Shown here: positions 26,173 to 34,916 of the stretch, in pieces
How the letters are laid out: each line of letters opens with the position of its first letter
Numbering within the stretch: position 1 is the first letter of the stretch
NCBI GenBank assembly: GCA_028288505.1
Contig: JAQBNN010000046.1
Coordinates: 1 to 44,910 of the forward strand
Length of the DNA stretch: 44,910 bases
Reading direction: 5' to 3'
Source of the DNA: Segetibacter sp.
GTDB lineage: Bacteria > Bacteroidota > Bacteroidia > Chitinophagales > Chitinophagaceae
Position numbers and translations under genes: made by a program
Notes under the pieces: generated by a model
Seen by the model: the letters and a program-made list of their open reading frames with translations, nothing else
What the model was told of the DNA's origin: nothing
Databases searched by the model: none

Positions 26173-26414
26173 GGAGCGTTGCTGCAGGCAACTAAAGTAT
26201 TCTTTACAATACTTACTTTAAAAAAAATTGTTTTGTAAAACAATCAATAAATAAAAAGGTGTTTCCTAAAAAAAGGGCTTTACTGCTGGTAGATGAATTC
26301 ACATTGCCATAAAAAGGGGGGCCTTAGTATTGCCAACCACTCTTTAGTAACATAAGCGATTGTTCAACCCATTCTAAATGCTTTATTATCTTTAGTGAAT
26401 ACCAAACGCTGGTC

Positions 26415-28772
26415 ATGGAAATTCTCACACTCCTCTTAGTATTTATTATACTTTTTGTGCTCATTTCGTTTAAGAACGACCTGGGTGCAAGAACCGGAAA
26501 CCTCGAACAGGAGATAAAAAAGCTCCGGCAAAAATTGGAGGACCTTTCAACTATTACTCCGCCTCCAATAAAAACTCCCACTAAGAAAGAATGGAAATCA
26601 GGCTTCAAAGAGGAAGAAGTTCCGGAGATTAAAGAGACAGTTGAAGATGTTCCTGCCTGGCAGCAGGTACAAAAAGAAAGTGAAGCACTTCAATCAATAG
26701 AAACATTTACACCAGCACCAATACCTGAACAACCAAAACCAATATATGACCCTTCACCTTCTTTTTTTGAGCGGCATCCTGACCTGGAGAGGTTTATAGG
26801 TGAAAATCTTGCGGGTAAAATTGGTATCGGCATTCTTGTTCTCGCTATAGGCTATTTCGTAAAATATGCTATCGACAATGATTGGATTGGCGTGATTGGT
26901 AGGGTGGCAATTGGTGTTGTATGCGGTGGCATCCTCATTGGCCTTGCGCATAAAATGCGGAACTCATATAAGGCTTTCAGCTCGGTGTTAGTTGGTGGAG
27001 GTTTAGCCGTTTTATATTTCACCATTGCCCTGGGCTATCACCAATTTCACTTGTTTAGCCAGCCGGTAGCTTTTGTAATAATGCTTGTTATCACTTCATT
27101 TGCTGTTTTACTTTCTATACTTTACGACCGGCAGGAAGTGGCCATTATTGCACTCGTGGGTGGTTTTGCTACACCTTTTATCGTAACAGACGGCAGCGGT
27201 AATTATAAATCGTTGTTTACCTACCTTATTATTCTTAATACCGGTTTACTTGTAATTGCGTATCGTAAAGCATGGCGGTTGTTGAATGTGCTTGCATTCA
27301 TCTTTACTGTTATTTTAAGCGGAGCCTGGTTGCTTTTATTACCCGATAAAGAACCTGCTGCAACTTATGTTAATGCCTTAATCTTCTTCACCGTTTTTTA
27401 TCTGCTGTTTTATAGTATCAACATTGCGCACAACATAAAAGAGAATAAAAAATTTATTGCAAGCGACTTTGGAATCCTGCTCGCAAATACTGCTTTATAT
27501 TTTTCTGCAGGCATGTACTGCTTAAACAGCATGCAGGCTGATAATTGGTTTGGATTATTTAGTGCAGCAATGGCCATATTTAACCTTGCCATCTCTTATT
27601 ATTTGTTCAAAAGAAGAGCTGCTGACATCAATATTCTTTACTTGCTAATTGGCATCACACTCACTTTCGTTTCTCTAACCGCACCACTCCAATTGAACGG
27701 AAGCTACATCACCTTATTCTGGGCCTCAGAATGCGTGCTGCTGTATTGGTTATATCAAAAGTCAAAAATCCCAATTGTCCGGATAGCATCACTTATTGTT
27801 TGGGGAGCAATGTTGCTTAGTTTGTTCATGGACTGGAACAACGTTTACGCTAATTCAATTGGGTTAAGAATAGTTTTCAACCGGGGGTTTATTACTTCTG
27901 TATATGCAGCAGTAGCAAGCTATATTCTATTCTTCTTAATGAGGCGTGAAGCGAGTTCGCATCTGCCACCAACACTTACTGCAAAGGTGAAACTAGTAGC
28001 TGTAGTGCTTTTATATATTGGAGACTTGCTGGAGATACTACACCAGTTCCAAGCGTATTATCCGCAAGATCCTTTCGATAATGTGTCCCTCCATATTTAT
28101 ACTTCGCTATTTGTAATAATAACTATTTCTGTTGATGAGAGATATTCCTCAAACCCGCTTCCAAGTCTTATTAAGCTATTAATGCTTGCAGCAACTTTCC
28201 TTATTTTTATTGCAACCACCCAATACAGTTATACCATACAGGAAAATGCTTTAATGCATGAGCGGAACAACGGTCTTTACATCTTTTCTTTACTCTTATC
28301 CGCTATTGCAACCGCATTGGTCCTATACAAGATGATACAGGTAATACGAAGAAGTAGTTTGATCAATGACAGTCTGAATGGTTTAACATGGGCGGTGTGC
28401 ATCATGGTAATAATTTATGTAAGCATCGAGGCTAGCCTGTTATCCAACTCATTATTCTATTCTAAAACATTATCGATTGAGGAAACGCAAAGAGTATTTA
28501 TTAAAGCCGTCTTGCCAATTTTATGGGGATTAAGTTCGTTTTTATTTATGTGGCTAGGAATGAGACATAAGTATCCACCGCTTCGTATAGTTTCACTTTC
28601 CCTGTTTACACTTACTCTTGCCAAGCTTTTCATGTATGATATTCGTAACATACCTGTTGCAGGTAAAATTGCTGCATTCTTTTGCCTCGGTGTTATATTA
28701 TTGGTGGTATCATTTATGTATCAGCGTTTAAAGAAAATAATTATTGAAGATGAAAAAAAGGCTAGTGCTTAA
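26415..28772 (+). CDS. DUF2339 family multi-pass membrane protein
   Basis: This 785-residue protein has an N-terminal membrane segment (about 2-20), a coiled-coil-like stretch (about 28-44), a Pro-rich linker, and then the DUF2339 signature: ENLAGKIGIGILVLAIGYFVKYAI around residues 129-152, followed by some 20 hydrophobic spans to the C-terminus. The molecular function of DUF2339 is not known. The next gene, a DUF3999-like protein, overlaps its 3' end. This pairing recurs in proteobacteria and Bacteroidota and suggests one envelope complex. Confidence 0.83.
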   Translation: MEILTLLLVFIILFVLISFKNDLGARTGNLEQEIKKLRQKLEDLSTITPPPIKTPTKKEWKSGFKEEEVPEIKETVEDVPAWQQVQKESEALQSIETFTPAPIPEQPKPIYDPSPSFFERHPDLERFIGENLAGKIGIGILVLAIGYFVKYAIDNDWIGVIGRVAIGVVCGGILIGLAHKMRNSYKAFSSVLVGGGLAVLYFTIALGYHQFHLFSQPVAFVIMLVITSFAVLLSILYDRQEVAIIALVGGFATPFIVTDGSGNYKSLFTYLIILNTGLLVIAYRKAWRLLNVLAFIFTVILSGAWLLLLPDKEPAATYVNALIFFTVFYLLFYSINIAHNIKENKKFIASDFGILLANTALYFSAGMYCLNSMQADNWFGLFSAAMAIFNLAISYYLFKRRAADINILYLLIGITLTFVSLTAPLQLNGSYITLFWASECVLLYWLYQKSKIPIVRIASLIVWGAMLLSLFMDWNNVYANSIGLRIVFNRGFITSVYAAVASYILFFLMRREASSHLPPTLTAKVKLVAVVLLYIGDLLEILHQFQAYYPQDPFDNVSLHIYTSLFVIITISVDERYSSNPLPSLIKLLMLAATFLIFIATTQYSYTIQENALMHERNNGLYIFSLLLSAIATALVLYKMIQVIRRSSLINDSLNGLTWAVCIMVIIYVSIEASLLSNSLFYSKTLSIEETQRVFIKAVLPILWGLSSFLFMWLGMRHKYPPLRIVSLSLFTLTLAKLFMYDIRNIPVAGKIAAFFCLGVILLVVSFMYQRLKKIIIEDEKKASA

Positions 28773-29982
28773 ATTGTTTGCTACTGTTATTTTATTGTTC
28801 GTTACTACTGAAAGTTCGGCTCAACAGTTTAAATACAAGATGTCTTTAGGAACCGTTGATTCCACTTTTTTTTACCGCATAGTACTCTCACCAGAAGTAA
28901 TTGCAAAGTCTAACGCAACTTTAAGCGACATAAGAGTTCTAGACGAAGAAGGTAAAGAGCAGCCCTACATTATTAAGGCTGCTGCGCCTGTGTTTAAAGA
29001 AGCAAGCTTTATCGAATTCCCGATAATAAGTAAAGAGCGTGAAGCAGATAAACAAGCACATGTTGTAGTTAAGAACACGCAAACCAGTGTTATAAATCAC
29101 TTGTTGTTATTTATAAAAAATACAGAGGCTAAGCGAAACGTAACCATCAGCGGAAGTGAAGATCAGACGAAGTGGTATGTTATAAAAGAGAACATAGCGC
29201 TCGATAATTATTACCAGGAAGGCAACGGAGAATCATTTATTCAATCAGTAGCATTTCCATCTATACACTACCAATATTTTAAGATTACTATTTTAGGCAA
29301 AGACATTTTACCCGTAGACATTTTGAAAGCGGGCATATACAACGAAACAAAATTGCCGGGTACGTATAACGAACTTCCAACTCCTGCTATGAACCCGAGG
29401 GATAGTAGCGATAAGAAAAGTTATATTCATCTATCTTTCAATGATACCTACCTGGTTGATAAGTTAGACCTCTCCGTAGACGGTGCTAAATTTTACAAAC
29501 GTGCTATTTCCATTTATCCCGGTAGTCTCAATAATTCTACGGCCATAAACTACACGCTGTCATCCAACGAAGAAGCTTCATTCCCTGTCGGTTTCAAAGT
29601 AAAAGAACTCTGGCTCGTTATCGATAATGAAGATAACCCGCCACTAAAAATTACTAATATTTCAGCCGGGCAATTAAACAAGTACTTATTGTGTCACTTA
29701 GAAAAAGGAAAATCTTACAGTCTTGTTTTTGGTGACAGCACTGCAAAAATTCCTAACTACGACCTTCAATTTTTCAAAGACAGCATCCCGCGAAACGTTT
29801 TAGAGATCACTCCGGTCAGGCTTGAAACTTATATGCATACTGATGCAGCGAAAAAGAATATTTTCAATAGCCCTGCCTTCCTTTGGAGCGTTATTGCTGT
29901 TGTTCTTGCTTTCCTTTTATACGCATCGTATAAGTTAATGCGTGATGTAGAAAGTAAAAAGGCGAAGGATAAAAATGCTTAA
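28750..29982 (+). CDS. DUF3999-like exported membrane protein
   Basis: This 410-residue protein has a Sec signal peptide (about residues 1-23, ending ESSAQ), a large periplasmic beta-rich region, and one membrane helix near the C-terminus (about 375-395) followed by a short basic cytoplasmic tail. The order after DUF2339 and the N-terminal pattern point to DUF3999. It overlaps the DUF2339 gene by 23 bases in another frame, so the two are probably translated together. The ATG at 28750 is used; a TTG two codons upstream is also possible. Function is unknown. Confidence 0.7.
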   Translation: MKKRLVLKLFATVILLFVTTESSAQQFKYKMSLGTVDSTFFYRIVLSPEVIAKSNATLSDIRVLDEEGKEQPYIIKAAAPVFKEASFIEFPIISKEREADKQAHVVVKNTQTSVINHLLLFIKNTEAKRNVTISGSEDQTKWYVIKENIALDNYYQEGNGESFIQSVAFPSIHYQYFKITILGKDILPVDILKAGIYNETKLPGTYNELPTPAMNPRDSSDKKSYIHLSFNDTYLVDKLDLSVDGAKFYKRAISIYPGSLNNSTAINYTLSSNEEASFPVGFKVKELWLVIDNEDNPPLKITNISAGQLNKYLLCHLEKGKSYSLVFGDSTAKIPNYDLQFFKDSIPRNVLEITPVRLETYMHTDAAKKNIFNSPAFLWSVIAVVLAFLLYASYKLMRDVESKKAKDKNA

Positions 29983-30017
29983 GTAAATCGCTAAGCTTTT
30001 ATAAAGAATTATTGTTG

Positions 30018-30065
30018 ACCAGCACTGGCCTTTCATAGCATCATCGTTGTGTCACTCACTGGTAC
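30018..30065 (-). repeat. Intergenic repeat copy 16 (B-type, long tail)
   Basis: On the minus strand a B-type core with one substitution in the outer end (30046-30065) is followed by GATGATGCTATGAAA and then GTGCTGGT. The tail matches copies 9a and 20. Confidence 0.9.
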
Positions 30066-30262
30066 TACAAATCTTTTGATGAACAATAAGAAAGAAGACA
30101 CTAACTACTTGTACACGGTGTTGCATAATTAAGCATTTGAACATTGCATCTACCCTAATTCACTTCATTGCAAATAATCGTAAAACCGCTTACCTTCATA
30201 AACAAACTACCCAAGCAAGTTCAACCTATTGGTATACTCTTTCACCATTAAAACCAGAAACT

Positions 30263-30721
30263 ATGAAACTCATATTTGTCGCATTCCTACTTTCAAGTTT
30301 TATCGTTCCTGGTGATGAAAGTTTTAAATCACTTTCAGCACTGCAAGGCCTTTGGAAAATGGAAACGCGGCAAGGAGCAATTTATGAAGAATGGCGAAAG
30401 GTAAACGGCCAGCTCTTAAAAGGAAGAAGCTATAAAATAAATGGAACGGATACCGTAGTTACTGAACAAGTTGACTTGAAAAAAGATAAAGACAATTTAT
30501 TTTATATTGTATCTGTTCCTAATCAAAACAAGGAGAAGCCTGTGTCATTCACACTTGTTAGCAGCAACACAAAACGTTTTGTTTTTGAAAACAAAAAACA
30601 TGATTTCCCTCAAAGAATTATTTACAGTTTTGTTTCAAGCGATAGTATAGTAGCAAGAATTGAAGGAACCGTAGAAGGCAAAGCAGAGTCTGCTGATTTC
30701 TATTTCAAAAGAATTAAGTAG
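30263..30721 (+). CDS. DUF6265-like exported small protein
   Basis: This 152-residue protein has an N-terminal signal sequence (about 1-17) and a single beta-barrel-like domain. The ALQGLWKMETRQGAIYEEWRK block (residues 30-50) and the ENKKHDFPQRIIY block (about 112-124) match the DUF6265 pattern of small lipocalin-like proteins common in Bacteroidota. Ligand and role are unknown. The ATG at 30263 directly precedes the hydrophobic leader; an upstream start at 30137 would add 42 residues without a plausible signal. It converges on lysS. Confidence 0.7.
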   Translation: MKLIFVAFLLSSFIVPGDESFKSLSALQGLWKMETRQGAIYEEWRKVNGQLLKGRSYKINGTDTVVTEQVDLKKDKDNLFYIVSVPNQNKEKPVSFTLVSSNTKRFVFENKKHDFPQRIIYSFVSSDSIVARIEGTVEGKAESADFYFKRIK

Positions 30722-30764
30722 CGCTTACAGTAGAGCAATTTTTATGTTGAATAAGGAACAAAAC

Positions 30765-30793
30765 GTACAAGAGTGCGACGCAACAACTGCTTC
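30765..30793 (+). repeat. Intergenic repeat copy 17 (A-type)
   Basis: A perfect A-type core is followed by AACTGCTTC. It lies between the convergent DUF6265 and lysS genes. Confidence 0.9.
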
Positions 30794-30851
30794 ATTTATA
30801 TTCTAAAGCTTGGTACAAAAAGCTTCTTAAAAAGCACAACAAGGGATAAAC

Positions 30852-30881
30852 AAAAAGGACCCCCGAAGCAGTCCCTTTTAA
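30852..30881. terminator. Probable terminator of lysS
   Basis: AAAAGGAC and GTCCCTTTT pair around a loop containing CCCCGAAGCA, with one bulged base. On the minus strand it ends in a T-rich run, placing it right after the lysS stop codon. It could also serve the convergent gene. Confidence 0.65.
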
Positions 30882-30887
30882 ATTTTT

Positions 30888-32432
30888 TTATAGCTCTTTA
30901 GACGGCTCTTCATCTTCCATTTTCTCCGGCCGCATTTGTGGAAACAACAACACATCCTGTATGCTCGGCTGGTTCGTCATCAACATACAAAGACGGTCGA
31001 TACCAATACCAATTCCACTTGTTGGAGGCATACCGTATTCTAAGGCACGCAAGAAATCATAGTCAATAAACATAGCCTCATCATCACCTCTTTCCATCAA
31101 CTTTGCCTGCTCTTCAAAACGTTCGCGCTGGTCAATTGGGTCGTTCAACTCAGTGTATGCATTGGCTATTTCTTTACCATTAACCATTAACTCAAAACGT
31201 TCTACTACGCCGGGCTTGCTACGATGTTTCTTGGTGAGCGGACTCATCTCAACAGGGTAGTCAATAATAAAAGTCGGTTGTATAAACTTGCCTTCGGCCT
31301 TCTCACCAAATAACTCATCAATCAACTTTCCTTTACCCATGCTAGCATCATGTTTTAAATGCAATTGCTTGCATAAATCGCGAAGCTGGTCCTCGTTCAT
31401 TTCACTAACATCGGTGCCTGTATGTTCCTTGATCGCATCGTAAATACTTATGCGACGGTAAGGCGCTTTAAAATCAATTTCAGTATCTCCAACTGTTACT
31501 TTGGTAGTGCCATTTGTTGCAATTGCAATGCGTTCCATCAACTGCTCAGTAATGTCCATCATCCACTCATAATCTTTGTACGCAGTATAAAACTCGAGCA
31601 CAGTAAACTCAGGATTGTGCGTTCTATCCATGCCCTCATTACGAAAGTTGCGACTGAATTCGTACACCCAATCAAAGCCACCAACTATTAATCTTTTTAA
31701 ATAAAGCTCGTTAGCAATCCGCATATAAAAAGGAACATCCAACGCATTATGATGTGTAATGAAAGGCTTTGCAGCAGCACCACCAGGTATAGATTGCAAC
31801 ACCGGCGTATCAACTTCCAATGCACCACGTTCATTTAAAAATTCGCGAATAGCGTTCATCAATTTTGTTCGCTTCACAAACACTTCCTTTACGTGTGGGT
31901 TCACAACAAGGTCGGCATAACGTTGCCGGTAACGAAACTCGGGGTCAGTAACTGCATCAAAGGTGTGGCCTTCTGCTTCTTTTACAACGGGCAGTGGCTT
32001 AAGTGCTTTGGTTAGCAAAATAAACTCACTTACATGTATCGAAATTTCGCCAACCTTTGTAGTAAACACGTAACCCTTCACCCCAATAATGTCACCAATA
32101 TCAAGTAGTTTTTTCCAAACCTGGTCGTACATCGTTTTATCCTCGCCGGGGCAAACTTCATCACGCTTCACATAAATCTGTATTTTTCCAATGCTATCCT
32201 GCAACACAGCAAACGAAGCTTTTCCCATGTCGCGCACACCCATTATTCTTCCCGCAAGGCACACATTGGCAAAGTCAGCCTTGTTTTCCTCGCCCTTAAA
32301 ATTTTCTTTTATGTTATTTGTTGTTGCGTTAACAGGATACAACGCCGCCGGAAAAGCATCGATGCCAAGCTTTTGCAGTTCCGCTAATTTTCCCCTCCGT
32401 ATCAGTTCCTGCTCAGATAAATGTTGACTCAT
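30888..32432 (-). CDS. lysS: Lysyl-tRNA synthetase (class II)
   Basis: This 514-residue enzyme charges tRNA-Lys. An N-terminal OB-fold anticodon-binding domain (about residues 55-165) precedes the class II catalytic core. Motif 2 is seen as FRNEGMDRTHNPEF (about 260-273) and motif 3 as GIGIGIDRLCML near the C-terminus (about 478-489). The length is typical. The ATG at 32432 starts MSQHLSEQEL. A perfect TAATTTTG box lies about 20 bases upstream, so the 5' UTR is short. Confidence 0.96.
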   Translation of the reverse strand: MSQHLSEQELIRRGKLAELQKLGIDAFPAALYPVNATTNNIKENFKGEENKADFANVCLAGRIMGVRDMGKASFAVLQDSIGKIQIYVKRDEVCPGEDKTMYDQVWKKLLDIGDIIGVKGYVFTTKVGEISIHVSEFILLTKALKPLPVVKEAEGHTFDAVTDPEFRYRQRYADLVVNPHVKEVFVKRTKLMNAIREFLNERGALEVDTPVLQSIPGGAAAKPFITHHNALDVPFYMRIANELYLKRLIVGGFDWVYEFSRNFRNEGMDRTHNPEFTVLEFYTAYKDYEWMMDITEQLMERIAIATNGTTKVTVGDTEIDFKAPYRRISIYDAIKEHTGTDVSEMNEDQLRDLCKQLHLKHDASMGKGKLIDELFGEKAEGKFIQPTFIIDYPVEMSPLTKKHRSKPGVVERFELMVNGKEIANAYTELNDPIDQRERFEEQAKLMERGDDEAMFIDYDFLRALEYGMPPTSGIGIGIDRLCMLMTNQPSIQDVLLFPQMRPEKMEDEEPSKEL

Positions 32433-32452
32433 AACTCTTAATTAAAGAAGCG

Positions 32453-32460
32453 CAAAATTA
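32453..32460 (-). promoter_or_regulatory. lysS: -7 promoter box of lysS
   Basis: TAATTTTG on the minus strand matches the Bacteroidota -7 consensus TAnnTTTG exactly and lies 20 bases before the lysS ATG. No clear -33 TTG is seen at the usual distance. Confidence 0.55.
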
Positions 32461-32533
32461 GCGCTTGACAGCCAATAATTACTTAGTTAATGAAAAGAGG
32501 GATTCTTATGTAGCCATCATTTGTAATCCTACT

Positions 32534-32560
32534 CATCATCCTTGCGTCGCACACTTGTAC
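32534..32560 (-). repeat. Intergenic repeat copy 18 (A-type)
   Basis: On the minus strand GTACAAGTGTGCGACGCAAG: the palindromic GCGACGC of the A-type with T at position 8 as in the B-type, followed by GATGATGAG. It lies between divergent genes. Confidence 0.85.
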
Positions 32561-32772
32561 AGTTTATTCATTAGAAGCTTTGGTAAGAAACTTAAGCTCT
32601 CTTAAACTTTACACTAAGAGCATTATACGAAAAGCGGCAATTGCAAAATTGTTAATTAAAATACAATAAGCGATTAAACTTCTATCACTATTAAAAGTCG
32701 AAGAAGCAGGCTTAACTTTAAAGGACTAAGAAGCTGCCACAAAGCAAACAGTATCATTAATCTTCATTTGCC

Positions 32773-34770
32773 ATGAAATCTTTTTTTGTTGTGCTCGTTT
32801 TCTCTTTAGGTGTTATGCCTTTGTGCTCGTTCTATACTGATGGCAATAAGGTTGACAAAACCTTTTCCTTCCCTTATAAAAAAGCACGACTTACCGAAAG
32901 AGAAGCAGCAGCACATTTATTAAGTCGCTTTACTTACGGCCCCACTCCCGAAGAAATAGATGTGGTACTAAAAGTTGGTCTTGAAGCATGGTTTGTAGAG
33001 CAGTTGAATGCAGGCCTGAAAGACGAAACTTTAAACTCAATGCTTAGTAATTATGATGCATTAAACCTAAGTAATGCAGAAGTACTTAAGATCTTCCCGA
33101 AAGTAGCGCAGCTTAGAAAGATGGCCATAAAAGATGGAGTAATGGATAAAGATTCTATAGATGTTGAAAAGAAAGAGTACCGTGATGAATTGAAAGATTA
33201 CATGCACCAAAACGGTTATAAGCCCCAACAGGAACTCTTCAGGCAATTAATAAATCAAAAGATACTAAGGGCTACTTATACCAATAACCAGTTACAGGAA
33301 GTGCTTACCGATTTTTGGTTTAACCACTTTAATGTGTCAATTACAAAAAACCAGTCAGCTGAATTTATACCCGCCTACGAAAGAGATGTTATTCGCCCCA
33401 ATGTCTTTGGCAAGTTCGAAACTATTTTATTGGCTACAGCTAAGTCTCCCGCCATGTTAACCTACCTCGACAACTTTAGCAGTGCAGGAGTAACTGGAGA
33501 TATTGAAATGATGGGAAATCCACAGGCTAGAAAAAGACTAATGGCGCAAATGGAAAGCCGAATGGGTGATAGCGCAAAAAAGGTTTTAAATAAAGTACAG
33601 CAGGCAAAAAAGAACCAGGGCTTAAACGAAAACTATGCCCGTGAAGTAATGGAATTGCACACACTCGGTGTTGATGGTGGCTATACCCAGCAAGATGTAA
33701 CGCAAGCAGCCCGTGTATTAACCGGTTGGACAATGTACCCGATACATGATTATGGTGGAGTAGGTGCTATGAAAAAAGTAGTGGACAAGATTGGTGAAGA
33801 TGGCCTAACTAAAAGAGGCTTTGTACATGAAGGAGATTTTCTTTTTGCAGCAAATCGTCACGATACCAAAGAAAAGGTTGTTCTTGGGAAAAAATTTGCG
33901 GCAGGTGGCGGATACGAAGAAGGCGTTAAACTTTTAAAGATGCTTGCACACCATAAAGCAACCGCTCAGTTTATTTCTAAAAAGATTGCTGTTCGTTTTG
34001 TAAACGACAACCCGCCACAAAGACTGGTTGATGAAATGGCAAAAACATTTACTGAAAAAGATGGCGACATCAGGCAGGTGCTAATTACTATGGCGACCTC
34101 TCCTGAATTCTGGAGCAAAGAAGCGATAAGGGAAAAAACAAAATCGCCGTTTGAATTAGTAATAAGCAGCGTACGTGCTGTTAATGCCGAAATTAAACAA
34201 CCTTACCAATTATTCAATTGGGTGAACAGGATGGGACAAAAAATGTATTTCTACCAGGCGCCAACCGGCTTTCCTGATAAAGGACAATACTGGATAAACA
34301 CAGGCGCATTATTAAACCGTATGAACTTTGGTTTAGCATTGGCTTCCCAGCGTATTACTGGAGTAAAAATAAACCTTGCAGGGCTTAATAATAACCGAGA
34401 GCCGGAAAGTGCAGAACACGCATTGGAGGTGTACAGCAAAATTATAATGCCCGAACGTAAATTAGGAGAAACGATTAAAAGACTTTCTCCAATGCTAAAC
34501 GAGCCAGACTTAGTTAAGAAGATTGATGAGGCTGCCAACAAAGCAACCGTGTCGCAACAGCAGATGAATATGGTGGATGAAGATGCCGTGATGATGGATG
34601 AAATGCAGGGAAAAGGAAAGAAAGAAAACGGTAGCGAAAAGGAAAATTCAGGCAAGAAGGGAAACAAGCAAATGGATTTTGCAGCAATGCAAACCTCAAC
34701 TGGCAATAATTCAATGCTAGCACAAGTCGTGGGGATTATTATTGGTTCGCCGGAATTTCAGAGAAGATAA
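32773..34770 (+). CDS. DUF1800 family protein
   Basis: This 665-residue exported protein has a signal peptide (about 1-19). The DUF1800 domain opens with LTEREAAAHLLSRFTYGPTPEEID (about residues 41-64), and the FWFNHFN block lies at about 183-189 (reading DFWFNHFNVS). The C-terminus carries a low-complexity Lys/Glu/Gly stretch (about 610-640) before a final conserved block ending IIGSPEFQRR. DUF1800 genes nearly always sit next to DUF1501 genes, as here, and the two products are assumed to act together at the cell envelope. Function is unknown. Confidence 0.87.
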   Translation: MKSFFVVLVFSLGVMPLCSFYTDGNKVDKTFSFPYKKARLTEREAAAHLLSRFTYGPTPEEIDVVLKVGLEAWFVEQLNAGLKDETLNSMLSNYDALNLSNAEVLKIFPKVAQLRKMAIKDGVMDKDSIDVEKKEYRDELKDYMHQNGYKPQQELFRQLINQKILRATYTNNQLQEVLTDFWFNHFNVSITKNQSAEFIPAYERDVIRPNVFGKFETILLATAKSPAMLTYLDNFSSAGVTGDIEMMGNPQARKRLMAQMESRMGDSAKKVLNKVQQAKKNQGLNENYAREVMELHTLGVDGGYTQQDVTQAARVLTGWTMYPIHDYGGVGAMKKVVDKIGEDGLTKRGFVHEGDFLFAANRHDTKEKVVLGKKFAAGGGYEEGVKLLKMLAHHKATAQFISKKIAVRFVNDNPPQRLVDEMAKTFTEKDGDIRQVLITMATSPEFWSKEAIREKTKSPFELVISSVRAVNAEIKQPYQLFNWVNRMGQKMYFYQAPTGFPDKGQYWINTGALLNRMNFGLALASQRITGVKINLAGLNNNREPESAEHALEVYSKIIMPERKLGETIKRLSPMLNEPDLVKKIDEAANKATVSQQQMNMVDEDAVMMDEMQGKGKKENGSEKENSGKKGNKQMDFAAMQTSTGNNSMLAQVVGIIIGSPEFQRR

Positions 34771-34783
34771 AGCAGCCCCCAAG

Positions 34784-34798
34784 CCCCTAAAGGGGGTT
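34784..34798 (+). terminator. Possible hairpin after DUF1800
   Basis: CCCC (34784-34787) and GGGG (34792-34795) pair around TAAA. The T-run is very short, so termination is doubtful. Confidence 0.3.
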
Positions 34799-34835
34799 AA
34801 AAGACAAGAACGATTTTGCTGCTTTTCTTGTTACC

Positions 34836-34867
34836 GTACAAGAGTGCGACGCAAGGATGTTTAATAG
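34836..34867 (+). repeat. Intergenic repeat copy 19 (A-type)
   Basis: An A-type core with the last base changed (CAAG) is followed by GATGTTTAATAG. Its ATG at 34857 creates a false in-frame start for the DUF1501 gene. It splits the DUF1800-DUF1501 pair. Confidence 0.9.
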
Positions 34868-34916
34868 AAATTCTACTGCCTACACAACTCATAATACTGT
34901 CGAAAAAATAATAGCT

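Larger units (their letters stand above)
25935..26414. other. Gap with an inverted repeat pair before DUF2339
   Basis: About 480 bases without a gene. A perfect palindrome TACAAAAT-T-ATTTTGTA (25938-25954) sits directly after the glycosyltransferase stop codon and may act as a weak terminator. Repeat copies 14 and 15 follow in opposite orientation. A possible -7 box TATCTTTA lies at 26387-26394, just before the DUF2339 ATG, but its spacing to an upstream TTG is long. Confidence 0.5.
32433..32772. other. Divergent gap between lysS and DUF1800
   Basis: 340 bases. It contains the lysS promoter box (32453-32460), repeat copy 18 (32534-32560) and an AT-rich stretch that must hold the promoter of the DUF1800 gene. 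No gene is visible. Confidence 0.55.
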
